DNA from: Chinchilla lanigera
Lineage: Eukaryota > Chordata > Mammalia > Rodentia > Chinchillidae
Direction of reading: 5' to 3'
Assembly: GCF_000276665.1 (NCBI RefSeq)
Contig: NW_004955417.1
Location: 24,101,974-24,165,973 of the forward strand
DNA: 64,000 bases
Positions 11,826 to 24,139 of the stretch are shown here, in pieces; within the stretch, counting starts at the first letter, position 1; each line of letters starts with the position of its first letter. The notes under the pieces are model-generated. The model was not told the DNA's origin, did no database searches, and was given only the letters and a program-made list of their open reading frames with translations. Position numbers and translations under genes: made by a program.

Positions 11826-11989
11826 GCCAGATGTGGTGGCTCACTCCTGTAATTCCAGCACTCAGGAGGTTGAGACATGAGGATCATTGCGAGTTCGAGG
11901 CCTGCCTGGGCTACAAAGTGAGCTCAAGGCCAGTCTGAACTGCATAGCGAGACCCTGTCTCAAAAAAGACCCCCCCCAAAAAAAGAAAA
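11826..11989 (+). mobile_element. B1 SINE with internal 29-bp duplication
   Basis: 7SL-derived: 'gccagatgtggtggctcact', 'cctgtaattccagcactcag', then the duplicated segment ('cctgggctacaaagtgagct' and 'gtctgaactgcatagcgaga'), ending CCCTGTCTCAAAA and an A/C tail. A 15-bp target duplication with one mismatch, AAGTTAACTCTTTCA and AAGTTGACTCTTTCA, flanks it at 11811-11825 and 11990-12004. Confidence 0.95.
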
Positions 11990-12004
11990 AAGTTGACTCT
12001 TTCA

Positions 12005-12735
12005 CAAATTAAAAAATACTCTCAACTTTGCAATCCTGTTTCTGGACACAGTATTTGTGAAATGTGTGAGACAAGCCCAGGGAAAAAGAAGGTTTTTATA
12101 ATTAAAAGTTACTTCATAGTTGCTACTACCAGTGTTACAAAGAGGGCACTGCAATAGAAAATATAGAGTATAAGAGGGGGTAGAATGAAATTGTAGGACT
12201 TCCCCTTACAGCCAAGGGGTAGCAGGGATCGAATTTGCCTTTCTACCTGTAGTAATGCAAAAAGTGGACACAGACTATGAAACGACATTTTTCAAGTGAG
12301 AGGACATCGGACAGTGAATGGAGCTGTCCCCGGAGAGAGGGGGAAACAATGAAGTGAGCCCTCTGGTTGCCCCAGCAACCTGAGAGAGTCTCCAGATGTG
12401 TGAGCAGGAAAGGCAACTCGGGTGGGGCCTCAAGGTCGCCCTTAGTTACAGCGACCAAGGTAGGAGAGCTGTGAGGGCCAGGCGCCCAAACACTAGACTT
12501 TGTTGGGGAGAGCAGCAGTGAAGAGAGAGCTGCAGACAGGTCCTGAGCAGCTGTAGAGGACACCCTGTGAGTGTCCAGCTGAGGGAGGAGTGGTACATGC
12601 GTGTGAAGAAACTACCAGGAAATAGCCTCGGGCAACTCAACGCAGAGAACTGGAGGAAGCAGCCCTTAAAATCATGTAAGGCTCAGAGCAGCAAGAGTAG
12701 AATATGCCGTCATTCGTGGGACTGCAGATAGAACA
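12005..12735. other. Unassigned stretch
   Basis: Nothing recognised. Overlapping minus-strand frames at 12243-12563 and 12446-12640 have no domain and no splice support. Confidence 0.45.
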
Positions 12736-13912
12736 CACAGAATGCATTTATATCAATAGAGGAAAATTACTCACAGACTAAGAGCTTCGCAGGCCCTAAC
12801 TAACAAGACTTTATAGCAACACCAAAAAGAATCAAACCATTTCCCAATCTCCAAGTATCTATACTCCAGAACAAGTCTCAAAAATTTTTGCAGGAATATA
12901 AAAATACAGCATTCACCAAAGCAAAACTCCCAGTATTTAGGAATTGATCTAATGAGAAATGTATAGTACCTGTACACTAGAAGCTACAAAACATTGCTGA
13001 AATTAAGAAACATGAGAAAACAGACATTCTGTGTCCATAGATCTGAAGTCTCCACATTTGTAATATACCATTTTCTCCCAGATGATGTGTACATTTAGTG
13101 CAATACTGTTCCAAAGGCATAAAATTTGAATGGAAGTATAATAGACTGGTGGTAGCCAAAATCATTTTCAAAATGAAGAAAAAAATTTACACTATCTGAT
13201 TTCAAAACTTATCATGAGTAACCCAGACTTATTGATCTCAGTGTAGACTGATAGGTCAACGGTACAATGGCACAGAATAGAAAGTTCAGAAACAAAAGGA
13301 AAACACACAGAGATCGTCCATTGCTTTTCAATAAAGGAGAGAGTTTCATAAATAGTGCCAAATACTTTGCATATGTAAAAAGGGATTGTGAATCAGCTAT
13401 ACACAAAAATTGAAAATGGATCCTAGAGTTAAATGTGAAATCTATAATTATACAACTTCTGAAAAAATGGGACAAAATCTTTATCAGCTCAGGCAAAAAT
13501 GCCTTAAATATGATGCCAAAAGAATGTTCTACAAGAAAAAAATGCACTTTATCATTATTATGAACTTCTCTTCCAAAGACACCACAAAGAGAATGAAAAG
13601 TCACGTCATAGCCCAGGGGAAAATATGTACACATCGTATGTCTGGCAAAGGACTTGTACCAGGCTGTATGAAAAACCCCTGAAACTCAGCAATAATAATG
13701 TATTCATTATCTGATATATTACTGCTCTTGTTAGTATGTTCAATAAACAGATTGAAATTCATCCAAAGAGATAAGCAGATAATATTCCAAAGAATAGATA
13801 CTGTTCCAAAGAACACACGTATGGCAAATAAGCACAAGAAAAATATCCTGCAAATGGATGAGATTACAAAGGGAAAATGGAAATGTGTGGAACAATTTTT
13901 CCCATTTTTCTT
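12736..13912 (+). mobile_element. L1M ORF2 3' region (degenerate)
   Basis: Plus-strand blocks follow the late part of L1 ORF2: 'gtacctgtacactagaagct' then 'acaaaacattgctgaaatta' near 12970, 'acaatggcacagaatagaaa' near 13263, 'atggatcctagagttaaatg' near 13417, and 'caacttctgaaaaaatggga' near 13455. Stops and frameshifts are frequent. The 140-codon minus-strand frame at 13212-13634 is antisense to this L1 and is not a gene. Confidence 0.8.
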
Positions 13913-14255
13913 TCTTTAAATTTTAATGTAATACAAGTAGATATTAATACAGAAAATATTTAAGAGCATTCTTTTTACTTCTATAAAAAAAACAAAACTT
14001 CATAATAAAATAGGAATAACAATAGTTAATATGCTGTGTATCATAATCTTAAAAGAATGGCCAAAATGTTGAGGGTACAAGGCAGAGAAAAAAAGACTCT
14101 CTTACAAAAAAGAAACAGATAAAAATACAAAACTTTCTCTTCAGTGAACTAAGAGAGACTAGTAATGTAGATGAAGCAAATTAGCGATATATAAGATATT
14201 TTTGAAATAACAGAGAAGATAATTTGGGAAATCATTTGCATTTTTCCCTACTTCC
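13913..14255 (-). mobile_element. Possible L1 3'-UTR fragment (minus)
   Basis: The block around 14010-14055 ('ggaataacaatagttaatat' then 'gctgtgtatcataatctt') also occurs near 59810-59850 and 62515-62560, and inverted near 29930-29965. It therefore belongs to a dispersed repeat. The L1 3'-end assignment comes from the 29.6-30.2 kb copy. Confidence 0.4.
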
Positions 14256-14263
14256 TATTTACC

Positions 14264-14436
14264 TTCTATTTTGATCTCTCTATATCTCTATTGATATTTC
14301 TATACATATCTCTAAAGATATAGATAGCTCTCTCTAAGAGAGGGAGATAGACATAGAGATAGAGATAGATAGAGTTAGAGATAGAGATAGAGATGCTAGA
14401 GACGATAGAGATAGAGATAAATAGAGATAGATATAT
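14264..14436 (+). repeat. (AGAGAT)n / (TATCTC)n imperfect inverted tract
   Basis: The left part is TATCTC-rich ('gatctctctatatctctatt') and the right part AGAGATA-rich ('agagatagagatagagatgc'), joined by 'agctctctctaagagaggga'. The two halves are roughly complementary and could fold into a long imperfect hairpin. The 60-codon minus frame here is simple sequence. Confidence 0.85.
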
Positions 14437-14464
14437 TGAGTTTCTCATACAAGAGAAGACAAGG

Positions 14465-14560
14465 GATTTTAAGCATGGGTATCTGACTTACTTCACTTAC
14501 CATTATGTTCTCAAGTTGCAGTCATTGCCTAACATGAAATATTAAGGAATTTCTGAGCTA
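14465..14560 (-). mobile_element. L1 3'-end fragment (minus)
   Basis: 'cttacttcacttaccattat' followed by 'gttctcaagttgcagtcatt' matches the region just upstream of the L1 3' UTR read in antisense. It may continue the element at 13913-14255, split by the AGAGAT tract. Confidence 0.5.
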
Positions 14561-14659
14561 CAGTTGTAGGGGGTAAGAAGGGAGTAAATGTGATAAGGAA
14601 GTAATGTTGGTAAGTTATGAAACACAGGATAAGCAACATTGCTGATCTGAGGCATGGGA

Positions 14660-14870
14660 GGCTGTCAAAGATTAAATGGTCTCTGGCATCAAATGCAGCA
14701 TTAAACTTGGGGAAGATGAGGATGGAGAAAAATGTAGGAAGATATTAGTGATGTGGTTAAAACAAACCAATAAGAACACACCTTTTGTAGGACATTGGAG
14801 ACTGAAGCCTGAGGCGGAGGGCTTCATTATCGAGGGGATTCAAACAAACAGGAGAATAGAGCCAGCCATA
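14660..14870. mobile_element. Possible ancient LINE fragment
   Basis: 'tggcatcaaatgcagcatta', 'ggggaagatgaggatggaga' and 'ttggagactgaagcctgagg' occur in the order of an old CR1/L2-type LINE. It is very diverged and the class is uncertain. Confidence 0.3.
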
Positions 14871-14879
14871 TATATTTGA

Positions 14880-16075
14880 AGAACATAGGTGTAAGGGTAA
14901 TTTGTAGAGACCCTGGGTCAATGAGTATATTTTCTATTATAGTTTGAATAATGTGGGCAAGAGCAAGGCAATAGGAGAGAAGTTACCACACAGCATTTTT
15001 TGCACTGGGGTGCACCCTGGAACCACCCCAGGGCACTCTGGAGAAACACAGGTGCCCAGAGACCCAGTCAGATCTGGGTAGAGCCAAGTCTGGGAGAGCT
15101 TCAGGCTTCCCAAGGTAAGGAGCAAGAGCATTACTCGGAGGGAGAACATGGAAGGGACGGGGTTTCCCTGCCAAAGCAAGGAAGCAAATGGTTCTTCTCC
15201 ATGGAAAGAGGAAGGGAGCAGGAAAAAGAGAAGGATGGAGAGCGGGGAAGAGGAGAAGGCTCTCTCCTCTCTAGTTCGTGGTATTTGTTGCTGTCAGGAC
15301 ACAATTTTATTCCCCCAGCTCATACTTATTATTTGAGGTCAAGTTCTGCTTGAGGCCTTCGAAGAGAAAATGCAATTTTGCAGCATCTCTTTGCCTTCTC
15401 TGGACTTGGAAGGTCATACCAGTCAGTTTCTGATCCAGGGGTGACAAAGTTAGAGCCACGAGGGAGACACAGCCACCCACACCAGGGTCAAGGGTCAACC
15501 TGAGCAATAAAAGCGTGTCACCCAACACGGGTGCACTGTGTCCAGCCTGCGGAGGGTCAGCCTGCGTTGTTTTTTCTCAGAGACCTCAGGCTGCTCTGCA
15601 TGTTGTGATCTTCTGTCTGGTTCCATTTCATTTTCAAGCTTTTCCTACTGGAAGCAGTTACTTTTTGCCATTAGCAGGTGAATAAACAAGAGACACACAT
15701 GGCGTGGTGGAAATTGCTGACGAGGGCTCCACCTCCGCACACCAATGGAGAATTACTCTGCGCTTTCTACGTTTACCTCTGTTAGACGTATCTATCTGGA
15801 GATGGCGTCAGGTCCCATAGAGTCATGACCTGGTCCCACAAGAGCATCGCCATTTCAGATACTAATCTCAAGTGCCAATCGCAGTTGTAACTGGGTAGCC
15901 AGGGGCAACCAGGGGCAAAGATGAACATATACATTTCTTATTATAATCACACCATTATATATGTGCATATCATATGTGTGCACGTATATCATCTAAGAGA
16001 AGATTCAAAGCATAGCATTGTGAATAGAAAGGAAATGCTACTTGTTGCTGATGTCTTCTCTCATGGTTTTAAATG
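14880..16075. other. Unassigned stretch
   Basis: GC-richer between about 14980 and 15800. It contains overlapping frames on both strands (15000-15353 plus; 14937-15179 minus) with no domain similarity. No repeat was named. Confidence 0.45.
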
Positions 16076-16077
16076 GT

Positions 16078-16111
16078 TCTTTTATTATTATTATTATTAT
16101 TATTATTATCC
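16078..16111 (+). repeat. (TTA)n microsatellite
   Basis: About ten uninterrupted TTA/TAT units. Confidence 0.95.
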
Positions 16112-16440
16112 TAAACATTTAGATAAACAGACCTCCCAATGTGCTTGATGGCACTGGCATCTAGTTGGATCTCATCAGAAATCTGAATTCTCTTGCCTAG
16201 ACCTGCTGGGTGGGCAACTTCAGTGACCACGGTGAAGGGAATCCTCCAGGTGGTTCTGACATGCCGAGGTGTGAGAGCCACGCTCCTCACTGTCCAGCTT
16301 GGCAGAGGCTATGAGGGAAGGCTTCTACTTGTGCTTTGTAACACTCAGCTGAGACATCCGAGATTCTCACCAAATCAGATGAATTCTTGCCTTATAGAAT
16401 GAACAGCATGTGCATCTTGTAGGATACATGATACAATTCT

Positions 16441-16485
16441 TTGTTTGTTTTTTTTTTTTGTTTTTCTCCGGTACCGGGAACCGAA
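16441..16485 (-). mobile_element. ID SINE 3' end, cut by assembly gap
   Basis: A T-rich run followed by TTTCTCCGGTACCGGGAACC is the reverse complement of the tail and end of a young ID SINE, closely matching the copies at 55039 and 61237. The rest is lost in Ns. Confidence 0.9.
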
Positions 16486-16683
16486 NNNNNNNNNNNNNNN
16501 NNNNNNNNNNNNNNNNNNNNNNNNNNNNNNNNNNNNNNNNNNNNNNNNNNNNNNNNNNNNNNNNNNNNNNNNNNNNNNNNNNNNNNNNNNNNNNNNNNNN
16601 NNNNNNNNNNNNNNNNNNNNNNNNNNNNNNNNNNNNNNNNNNNNNNNNNNNNNNNNNNNNNNNNNNNNNNNNNNNNNNNNNNN
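16486..16683. other. Assembly gap (198 N)
   Basis: A run of N with an ID SINE entering on the left and a B1 SINE leaving on the right, both minus-oriented. Frames spanning it are artefacts. Confidence 1.
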
Positions 16684-16788
16684 CTTGAACTCACTTTGTA
16701 GTCCAGGTTGGCCTCAAACTTTCAGCAGTCCTCCTGCCTCAGCCTCCTGAGTGCTGGGATTACAGACATGTGCCACCACGCCTGGCTT
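16684..16788 (-). mobile_element. B1 SINE (minus), left part in gap
   Basis: 'gttggcctcaaactttcagc', 'cctcagcctcctgagtgctg', 'gattacagacatgtgccacc' and 'acgcctggct' are the reverse complement of the B1 5' two thirds. The 3' part and the T-tail fall in the N gap. Confidence 0.95.
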
Positions 16789-19700
16789 TATCCAGTGATT
16801 TGTAAAACCTTGCGCTGTTCTGATTGTTCTCTTGATATTATCTATATGAATGCTCTCATGAGCCGGGAGCAGCTCTCACATCACATCTGTGTATGCCAGT
16901 CTGTCAGATACGTGACTGTATCTTGCTTTTTAATGGAGAGGTGCTGCTAGAATTTTCTTCCATTTCTGAAATAAGAAACCTCTGGATTTTGAATGAATAT
17001 ATCTTTTCCTTTTCATGTTTGTAATTTAGAACATTAATAAGTGGCAGGGTTGAGTCTTGATTTTTCAGTCATTTATTTCTTCCACTCACCCCCTAAACCC
17101 CTGGCTCCATTTGTCTTTGGATTTGTCCTTGAGATACGTCTGCAATGTGTGGCATCCTGGCTCCTGGGTTGGTACGCTGGGTTCCTCAACTTCATCTGAT
17201 TTCAGTTCCGTGCAATAAATAATAGCCATTTTAGATAGAGTTTTAGCTATGAATAGCTTCTCTCCCCATAACTTCATCTTATATTTATTGCCTAAGATGA
17301 TAGATTGAAAGTCATCACCTAGCAACTGGCACATTTTTCTCTTGTGGTCTGGTTACTTGTAATGATTGACTATTGCTATCGCTTCGCTTGCTCGGCTTGG
17401 TCAAAAAATGGATAGAAGGGGTCTAAAAATAGAGGTCCATTTACATACTCCCAAGATTATCAGTGCAACTTACTGAAATGAATTTGTTCGTACAAAATGC
17501 TTTGTCTATCAATTTATTTCTCACACCTTCAAAAGGAGTAGCTGATTCAAGTCTATCTAGGATTGTACACTTACAGTACCTTTATTAGTTCTGTTATCTG
17601 AGACCCCCAGATCTCCTGTTGGAGACTGGCTTTCGTGACTCTGTAAAGAAAGCAACTAACAACTTAAAGCGAGAAAGAACACAAAGATTTTTATATCGCT
17701 TCATGTTCATTTCTCATATATTGCTCTGTCACAAAAAATTAATGCTTTGTACTTTAAAAGAGCCTTTCATCCAAAAACCTCAAAGAACTTTATAAATAAG
17801 TAAGTATGATTATCCACACTTACAGGTTGGGAATGATGCACAAAGCTGTTAAAAGTGTATGGTGCATTATTGCCAAACTCCAGAAGAAGTTCATTTTAAT
17901 TAAGTGCATATAAAATCAGCTGATTTATGCGTAAGAGGTTTGCACATGGAAACAAGGCTTGCCAGGCCTCAGCAGAGCATAGATATTAACAAAGGTGCAC
18001 TAATAGTAAACTGAGGTGTTGCTGGCTTTCCTCTCCTGCATAATTCAAGACCCCAGCTCTCTGCAAAGGCTCCTGTGGGTATCTATGTGTCTCCAGGTGG
18101 CATTTCCCCTCAGCTCAAGAGCTGTCCACCCTGTGGGGCATGGAATGTCCAGTCAGTGCTGAGACTCAGTTCTTGCCTGGCCCTGCCAGACTCTCGCAGG
18201 GCCAGTCATGCCCCTCCGGTGCCCAAGTTGCGCAGTGCTGGTGGCCCGTGGTGACTCAGGAGAGCATGTACTGTTCTATGTGTGTCATCTGCTATGACGA
18301 GGCAGAGTGAGGCAATGCATTTTGAACTCCAGTGTTTCACAAGTGGCTTTTCTTTTCAAGGGCAACTTTGCAAGAGCTGGCCTCAGAGAGGCGACCCAGT
18401 GATGCACATCCTGTTGAAATCAGAACGCGGTGACTTCTATGTGCTGGAGACCATGCTTGCTCATTCACACACAACCTGACCTATGAGCAAGAGCAGAGCA
18501 GCTCCTGCTGTCCAAGACCTAGCCTGACACCATCAACTAAGCCTTGAAATTCTGCTGGCATAACATAAGCTCTCACAGAACCTCCACATTGGGCAGGACC
18601 ACTTTGATGAGGGTGGATCAAGACAACAACCAGACCCTTCTGTGGCCTCGGTGGAACACACCCAGAAATGTGAGTATTGTCCAGGCAGAAGATACAGCCA
18701 ACCATTTTAACTCAAAGTGGGGAACGCTGGCAAGGAGTGGGGGTATTCTAGGATTAGGCCACCTAATATACCTTCGCTAGGATGAGGGAGCAATGAAGTG
18801 AGGCTGATGCTATAAAGAAGTTGCTTTTGCCCCCTTCCTGATGGCGCTCCGTCTAAGGCAAAGCCTTTCCTTTCATCCTTCCTTCCCTACACTCCTCACC
18901 ATGAAGCCAAGTCCTAGAAATAAGTCCTAGAATATCACCTCCTGACACTTCTCAAAGTTCACTGTGATGTTCTTACTATACGGAGCAACCACACTGCATT
19001 GTGCAACTATAGATGTGTCCTTAGCGGACTTTGGCTGGAGGACGCTGGTACCCAGGTGGACACAACAGTGGCTCCCTGGGCCTCTGACTTTTTGTTGCCT
19101 TTGACCAGTGGAGAAACCAACAGACCATGAAGGAGGATGGGGTCAGGGTTCCTACTTGCCCAGCGTCTTCTCTCAGGTGACCTGTGGCCCCTCCTTCCAC
19201 ATTCCAGGGACCACACAAGCTCACCTGTGTAAGTAATGTGGAAATAGGCAGCAACACTTCTCGATTTCCCTAAATTCTGGCCACTTCTTTGCATGGCATT
19301 TCTTTGGCAGAGCTCAACTTACCCAGTGTAGGAGTGCCGTTGACCTGTAACTGGGACCAGCAGTGACCAAAGCTTTTTAATAGATTCTCTTCATTACACA
19401 CTGGCCCGTTCGCTTAGGTTGTGTTCTTCAAAAGGTATTGCCAGGCACATCCCTGAAGGGACAGAGCCATGCTTTGACAAGTTATCCTTTGTGGCTGTCC
19501 TACCTAATTTAATAGTTTAGAAAGAGCTTCAGAAATTATTAAATTTCATGATCCCTTGACTACTAGCTTTTGGACCTTGAGATCAGAAAACTGAAATTGC
19601 ACAATGGCTGTGGAAATCAAGTCCCTGAGGAAAAAATATTAGAGTTACAGGGATGTACATTATGCAAGGAAACCCATTTTCACTCTAAAGAAAGTAAAGA

Positions 19701-20290
19701 GAATATAAATCAAAGACATCAGTGGCCCTAACCATGGATCCTCCAAAAGATCACCCTTAATTAGCACATTTAAAGATGTTTAGCATCGCACCACATTTTT
19801 TATCCTTTTAAAACCAACCACAGACTGATTATAAAGTTCAGAGGATGTGGTAGCAAATTTCCTTTCATGGAAGCTGTAATGTAAGGAAGTGCAGGTCTAC
19901 GCGTGGTGTTTTAAGGGTTGGCACACTATTTGTTCTCCTGGTGACTTAGTTTGCATTGCTTTTCAAAAATGATAACATTTTCTTTTTAAATATGTGATTT
20001 TTTTAAAAAAAGTTTCATGCAGATAAAGTTGTTTCAAAATTACATGTTGGGGCTACATTTTTTGTTCCTGTTGGAATACATTTTTGCTTTTATAGTGGAA
20101 GTTAGTATGAAAATAAGAGCTGCCTAGGGAAATTTTTGTGGCCAGTCTTCAGGACTCCTTGTAGTCCGATAGTGGGCTACTTCCAGGCTGTCTGCGGATA
20201 TTTCAGCACCCCAGGGTCCTTCAAAGGAGATCTAAGAATAGTCCTAGAGACGTTTGAATTGTAAGGGAGCACAAAGGAATGCCCTACATC
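16789..20290. other. Unassigned stretch
   Basis: About 3.5 kb without a recognised gene or clear repeat. Short frames on both strands (for example 17086-17334 minus, 18282-18479 plus, 19007-19294 minus) have no domain and no splice context. Confidence 0.45.
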
Positions 20291-20294
20291 TTCT

Positions 20295-20375
20295 CTGTGG
20301 AGCTGGGAATTGAACCTGGGGTCACCAGCCTGCTAGCAGGCACAATGCCCCTGAGCGGCACTCCCAGCCCAGAAC
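20295..20375 (-). mobile_element. Old ID SINE (minus)
   Basis: 'gagctgggaattgaacctgg', 'ggtcaccagcctgctagcag' and 'cccctgagcggcactcccag' are the reverse complement of a diverged ID. Confidence 0.7.
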
Positions 20376-20659
20376 ACCCAGCTTCCAATGTGCGACCTCC
20401 AGGGAACCGCAAAGCCACCTGGGAACTCTTCCTTAGGGGTAATTATCTTCAATGACTGAAGAAAGCTTCCTTTTCTTGCTCCTGGTGAAGTGTTTTCATA
20501 ACAGATAATTATTTTAAGTAAACACACAGAGATGGAAAATTTTTCATGAATTTAAAGTTAGAAGAGAGCCTTCAAAGAAGTTGCAGGATTGCTGTGGACT
20601 GCAGGTTGGAATATGACCTCAGAATCTAAGGGAATACAGTATCTGGGCTTTGCAGTTAG

Positions 20660-20840
20660 GCAATAACTACACGTTATGCTGATCATGCGGAAGATGAGAT
20701 TTTCATTTTTGGCTTGGAAATGCACAGTGACTTACTCGCTGGGGGAGGAAGTTACTCAACCTTCTAACCTTCAGTTCCCTCACCCAGGCAAAGGACTGTG
20801 CCCTGACGCGTTTGTTCCTGTGGAGATTAAAGTCATCCAT
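20660..20840 (+). mobile_element. Possible MIR SINE
   Basis: 'cacagtgacttactcgctgg', then 'gttactcaaccttctaacct' and 'tcagttccctcacccaggca' follow the MIR core order. Diverged. Confidence 0.4.
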
Positions 20841-20994
20841 ACTTCCGGACCTCAGCACAGGTCTACTAGACCCCATCCATGTTTATTAGTATTTTTCTTG
20901 TGCTTATTGCAGTTATATTAGTCCAATGTTTTATTTGAAAACTAATATCCTTTATAAAGTGTGGAGGGGCTTGAAGCCATGTTTAAGAAGTCAT

Positions 20995-21557
20995 ATTCTG
21001 TGGTCTGTTCTCTGGTGACTCTTCACTGGGATCTGTCAGCTTGACTGGATTAAGAAATGTCTGGCAGGTTGGTAAACTCAGTCCCGGGTCTGTGTGTGGA
21101 GCGTGTCCAGAGAGGATGGGCCTGTGGGCCCGCACACTGAGGAGGAAGCCCAATCCTTGCCACCGAACAATAGGTGGATAGCACGGGTGGAATGAAAGAA
21201 GGGGAGGCAAGGAAGTTGTGTCTCTTTGGAAGAACTCCCCTCTGCTCCAGTAGGTGCGTCTTTTGCCGTTCTCTCCTCTGGACATCAATCTCCCATTTTT
21301 TCAGCCTCTGATGCAGACTTAAACTAGTGACTCTCCAGGGCACTCCCAGGCCTTCGACCTTGAGCTGGGGCTATGTCCTCGGTCCCTCTTGTTCTGCATT
21401 TTGCGTCTTCTCAGGCTGAGCAGCTCCTGGGTCCTCCAGCTCTCCAGTGGGCAGAGGCCACTATGGCCTTTCCTGCCTGTGATGCACCCCCTTGCATACT
21501 TACACATGCATTTTCTATTAATCATGTTCCTCCAGAGAACCCTAACCAATACACGCC
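20995..21557 (+). mobile_element. LTR-like ancient mammalian repeat, copy 1
   Basis: It opens near 'gatctgtcagcttgactgga' and closes with 'gttcctccagagaaccctaa' then 'ccaatacac'. This start/end pair is typical of an old mammalian element that begins with a '...tcaacttgactgg' block and ends '...agagaacccta'. The 47368-47935 element shows the same two ends. I infer an LTR from the TG...CA-like ends, and do not name the family. Open frames inside on both strands are incidental. Confidence 0.45.
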
Positions 21558-21664
21558 CATTGCAGATTTCTAGGAATGCCTGCTTCTCAAACAATGAACA
21601 GATCAATTTAATTAATTGCATTCTTGGAGAAGTATGCAAATATAATATAATTCTTGTATTTCTG

Positions 21665-22955
21665 ATTAACTGATTTTGTCAAGGGTACCACAATAATTTA
21701 TCAGGGGGAAGTAATCATTTCAAACAAATGGTTCCGGAACAACAAAACAATGAAGTTGGACTTCTATTCCACACCATACACAAAAGTGAACTCAAAATGG
21801 AAACAGGTCCCAGACCTAACTATAAGAGCTAAAACTAGAGAAGTCTTAGAAGACTGAAACATCAGAATAAGTCCTTATGGCCTGGAGTTGGCAATGCTTT
21901 CTTGGAAAGGACAAAAGAAATACAAAGGACAAAAGAAAAAAATTGGGAATTGTTTTTCATTTTGCAAATGATACTATTGAAAAGGTAAAAAGAAAACAGA
22001 ATGAAAGAAAAGCTGGTAATGATACATCCGATAAGGGACTTGTATCCACAATATAAAAAGAATATTTACAAATCAATAAATGACAAATAACCACATTAAG
22101 ATGGACAAAGGATATAAGCAGATATTTCCCAAGAGAAGATATAGAAATGACAAATAAGCACATGAAAAGTACACAACACTGTTAATCATTCTAGAAATGC
22201 AAATCAAAACCAGAATGTAGTATCATCTGACACTCACTGGGAAGGCTGTAGCAAAATGTAACAAGTGGTTGTGAGCATGTGGACAAATTACAACACTGCC
22301 ACATTGCTGGTGGAAGTATAAATAGTTCAGCCACTTTGGAAAACAGTCTGGCGGGCTCTTACCACTTAAACAGAGTTAGTTACTCTACAAACCAGCCATT
22401 CCACTCCTCAGAAAATACCTAAAAGAAGAAAGAATAGTTGCCTCCACTAAAGTTGTAGATGACTGTTACTAGCAATGTGGTTCATAATAGTCAAAAGTGG
22501 AAACATCCCAAATATCTGTCAGCCGATGAGTGGATAAACAACATGTGGTGTAATCATGCAAAGGAATATTACTTGGCAATGCAAAGGAATGAAGTTCTGC
22601 TATATTCTACAACATGGATGAACCCTAAAAACATGATGACGTGTGAAAGAATTCAGAAGTGACCACATAATGTATGATTTAACCCGTATGAAATGTCCAG
22701 GATCGGAGGAGAAAGGAGGTCAGTAGCTCGCAAGAGATGAAGAGGAAGCAGAATTGTCATGAATAAAGAGTACTGCTAATAATGATAGGTTTCTTTATCA
22801 GTTAATGAAAGTATTCTGAAATTATATTTTGGTGGTGGTTGTGCAACCCTATAATATACTTTAAAATATGGAATTGTGCATTTAAAGTGAATAATTTTTA
22901 CAACATATTTATTATATCTCAAGAAAGTTGCTTTTTAAGAAAAGAAAACAAATGC
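21665..22955 (+). mobile_element. L1M LINE, 5'-truncated with intact 3' end
   Basis: Plus-strand L1 blocks in order: 'gacttctattccacaccata' (21760), 'aagggacttgtatccacaat' (22035), 'ttgctggtggaagtataaat' (22303), 'ccaaatatctgtcagccgat' (22508), 'ggaatattacttggcaatgc' (22563), then the 3' UTR ('ttggtggtggttgtgcaacc', 'gaattgtgcatttaaagtga', 'attatatctcaagaaagttg') and an A-rich end. The ORF2 part is broken by stops. Confidence 0.88.
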
Positions 22956-23588
22956 AAAATGGGTCTTGCGTGTGACTTTATGGTTAGTTTCCTAAATATA
23001 GATTTTTTAAAGATATATTTGACCGCTGCGTTGGATGTATTCAACACCAACCCTCATGCAGTCCATATCCTTTTACGATCAGCTTGTTTCACTCTGCATA
23101 AGGCACCAGGTCCTTGGGAACTTGGCTTCCTGTCCCTTGTAGAAGAGGGGCAGAGCACTTTGGATCAGGCCCTCCCTCCCCCGCTCTCAGACAAGCAGGA
23201 CCGTCTGACTCACAGCTGAGGTGGCCTCTGGGGTGAACATGATTTTGTACATGCTTGAAATTTCTTCCCAGCTTTTTGCCTTCCATTCACACATTGCTTG
23301 AAGTGGGGTTCTAGCTCTGCATAGCTTAAAAGTGGTAGGTGTGGTCACCTGGGCCACCCACAAGTAGGTTGACTGTCCTCATGAAGGTGGGCGTGCAGAA
23401 GGATGAACATATAGATTAAGGAGCTAAAGCCTTGAAGGACACAAAGACTTAGCTCAAAACCAGTGCCCTGAGCCTCCGACCTGCTGACAGTCTATACCCA
23501 GACAGAGCATTGTAAAGCTCCACCTTCTAGATACACCACACAATCTCCATTTTCTTTTCTTAGATGGGATAGTTCTGGGTGCTTTTCT

Positions 23589-23590
<2 letters not shown>
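22956..23590. other. Unassigned stretch
   Basis: Nothing named. The tail of the 126-codon plus-strand frame that begins in the L1 (22839) and runs to 23219 lies here; it crosses the repeat boundary and is taken as chance. Confidence 0.45.
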
Positions 23591-23628
<38 letters not shown>

Positions 23629-23704
23629 AGCAATTAAAATTCTGTCCATGGATTGTAAATAATATTTTAGATGGCTGGAAATATATATATATAGAGAGAG
23701 AGAG
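23591..23704 (+). repeat. (CA)n and (TA)n(GA)n microsatellites
   Basis: A (CA)n array lies at 23591-23628, and a compound (TA)n-(GA)n array at 23681-23704. Confidence 0.95.
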
Positions 23705-24139
23705 CAAAGATTTGATATGTAGTGACTCATAATTATTCTGAGTCAGAAAAAGGGGGTTTAAATCTTGACTCTTTCAGGTAAATGTACCAAACTTTGGACA
23801 AAGCCACGTGTGCCCTTCCCAGGATTGGTTCTCTCTTCTGTTAATAAGCCGATGGCTTCTCCTTTCATGCAGAAGTGACCTGAGGATCCAACAGGACAAT
23901 ATTTACCCAAGGGCTTTTGTAAAGTGAGAAAAGCTCTCCCTGGCATCTTCATTGCCCATGGGCCTGTCTAATGTCGCCAGTAAGATTAAGGCTGGTTCTG
24001 GGCTGAGTGTGAACGTTGGATCCGATTTGCTGATTTATTGGCTGTTGGGGAGCTGGGAGTGTTCAAGTCACCTTTACCCAACTCATGCCAAGGAGGCTGG
24101 GGCGTATCACAGCTGAAGGGTGCTGGGCAGGGCGGGGGC

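Noticed and set aside
13212..13634. 140-codon minus-strand frame
   Set aside because: It is the antisense of L1M ORF2 sequence.
16392..16750. Frames of 86-101 codons containing runs of X
   Set aside because: They span the N gap and are artefacts.
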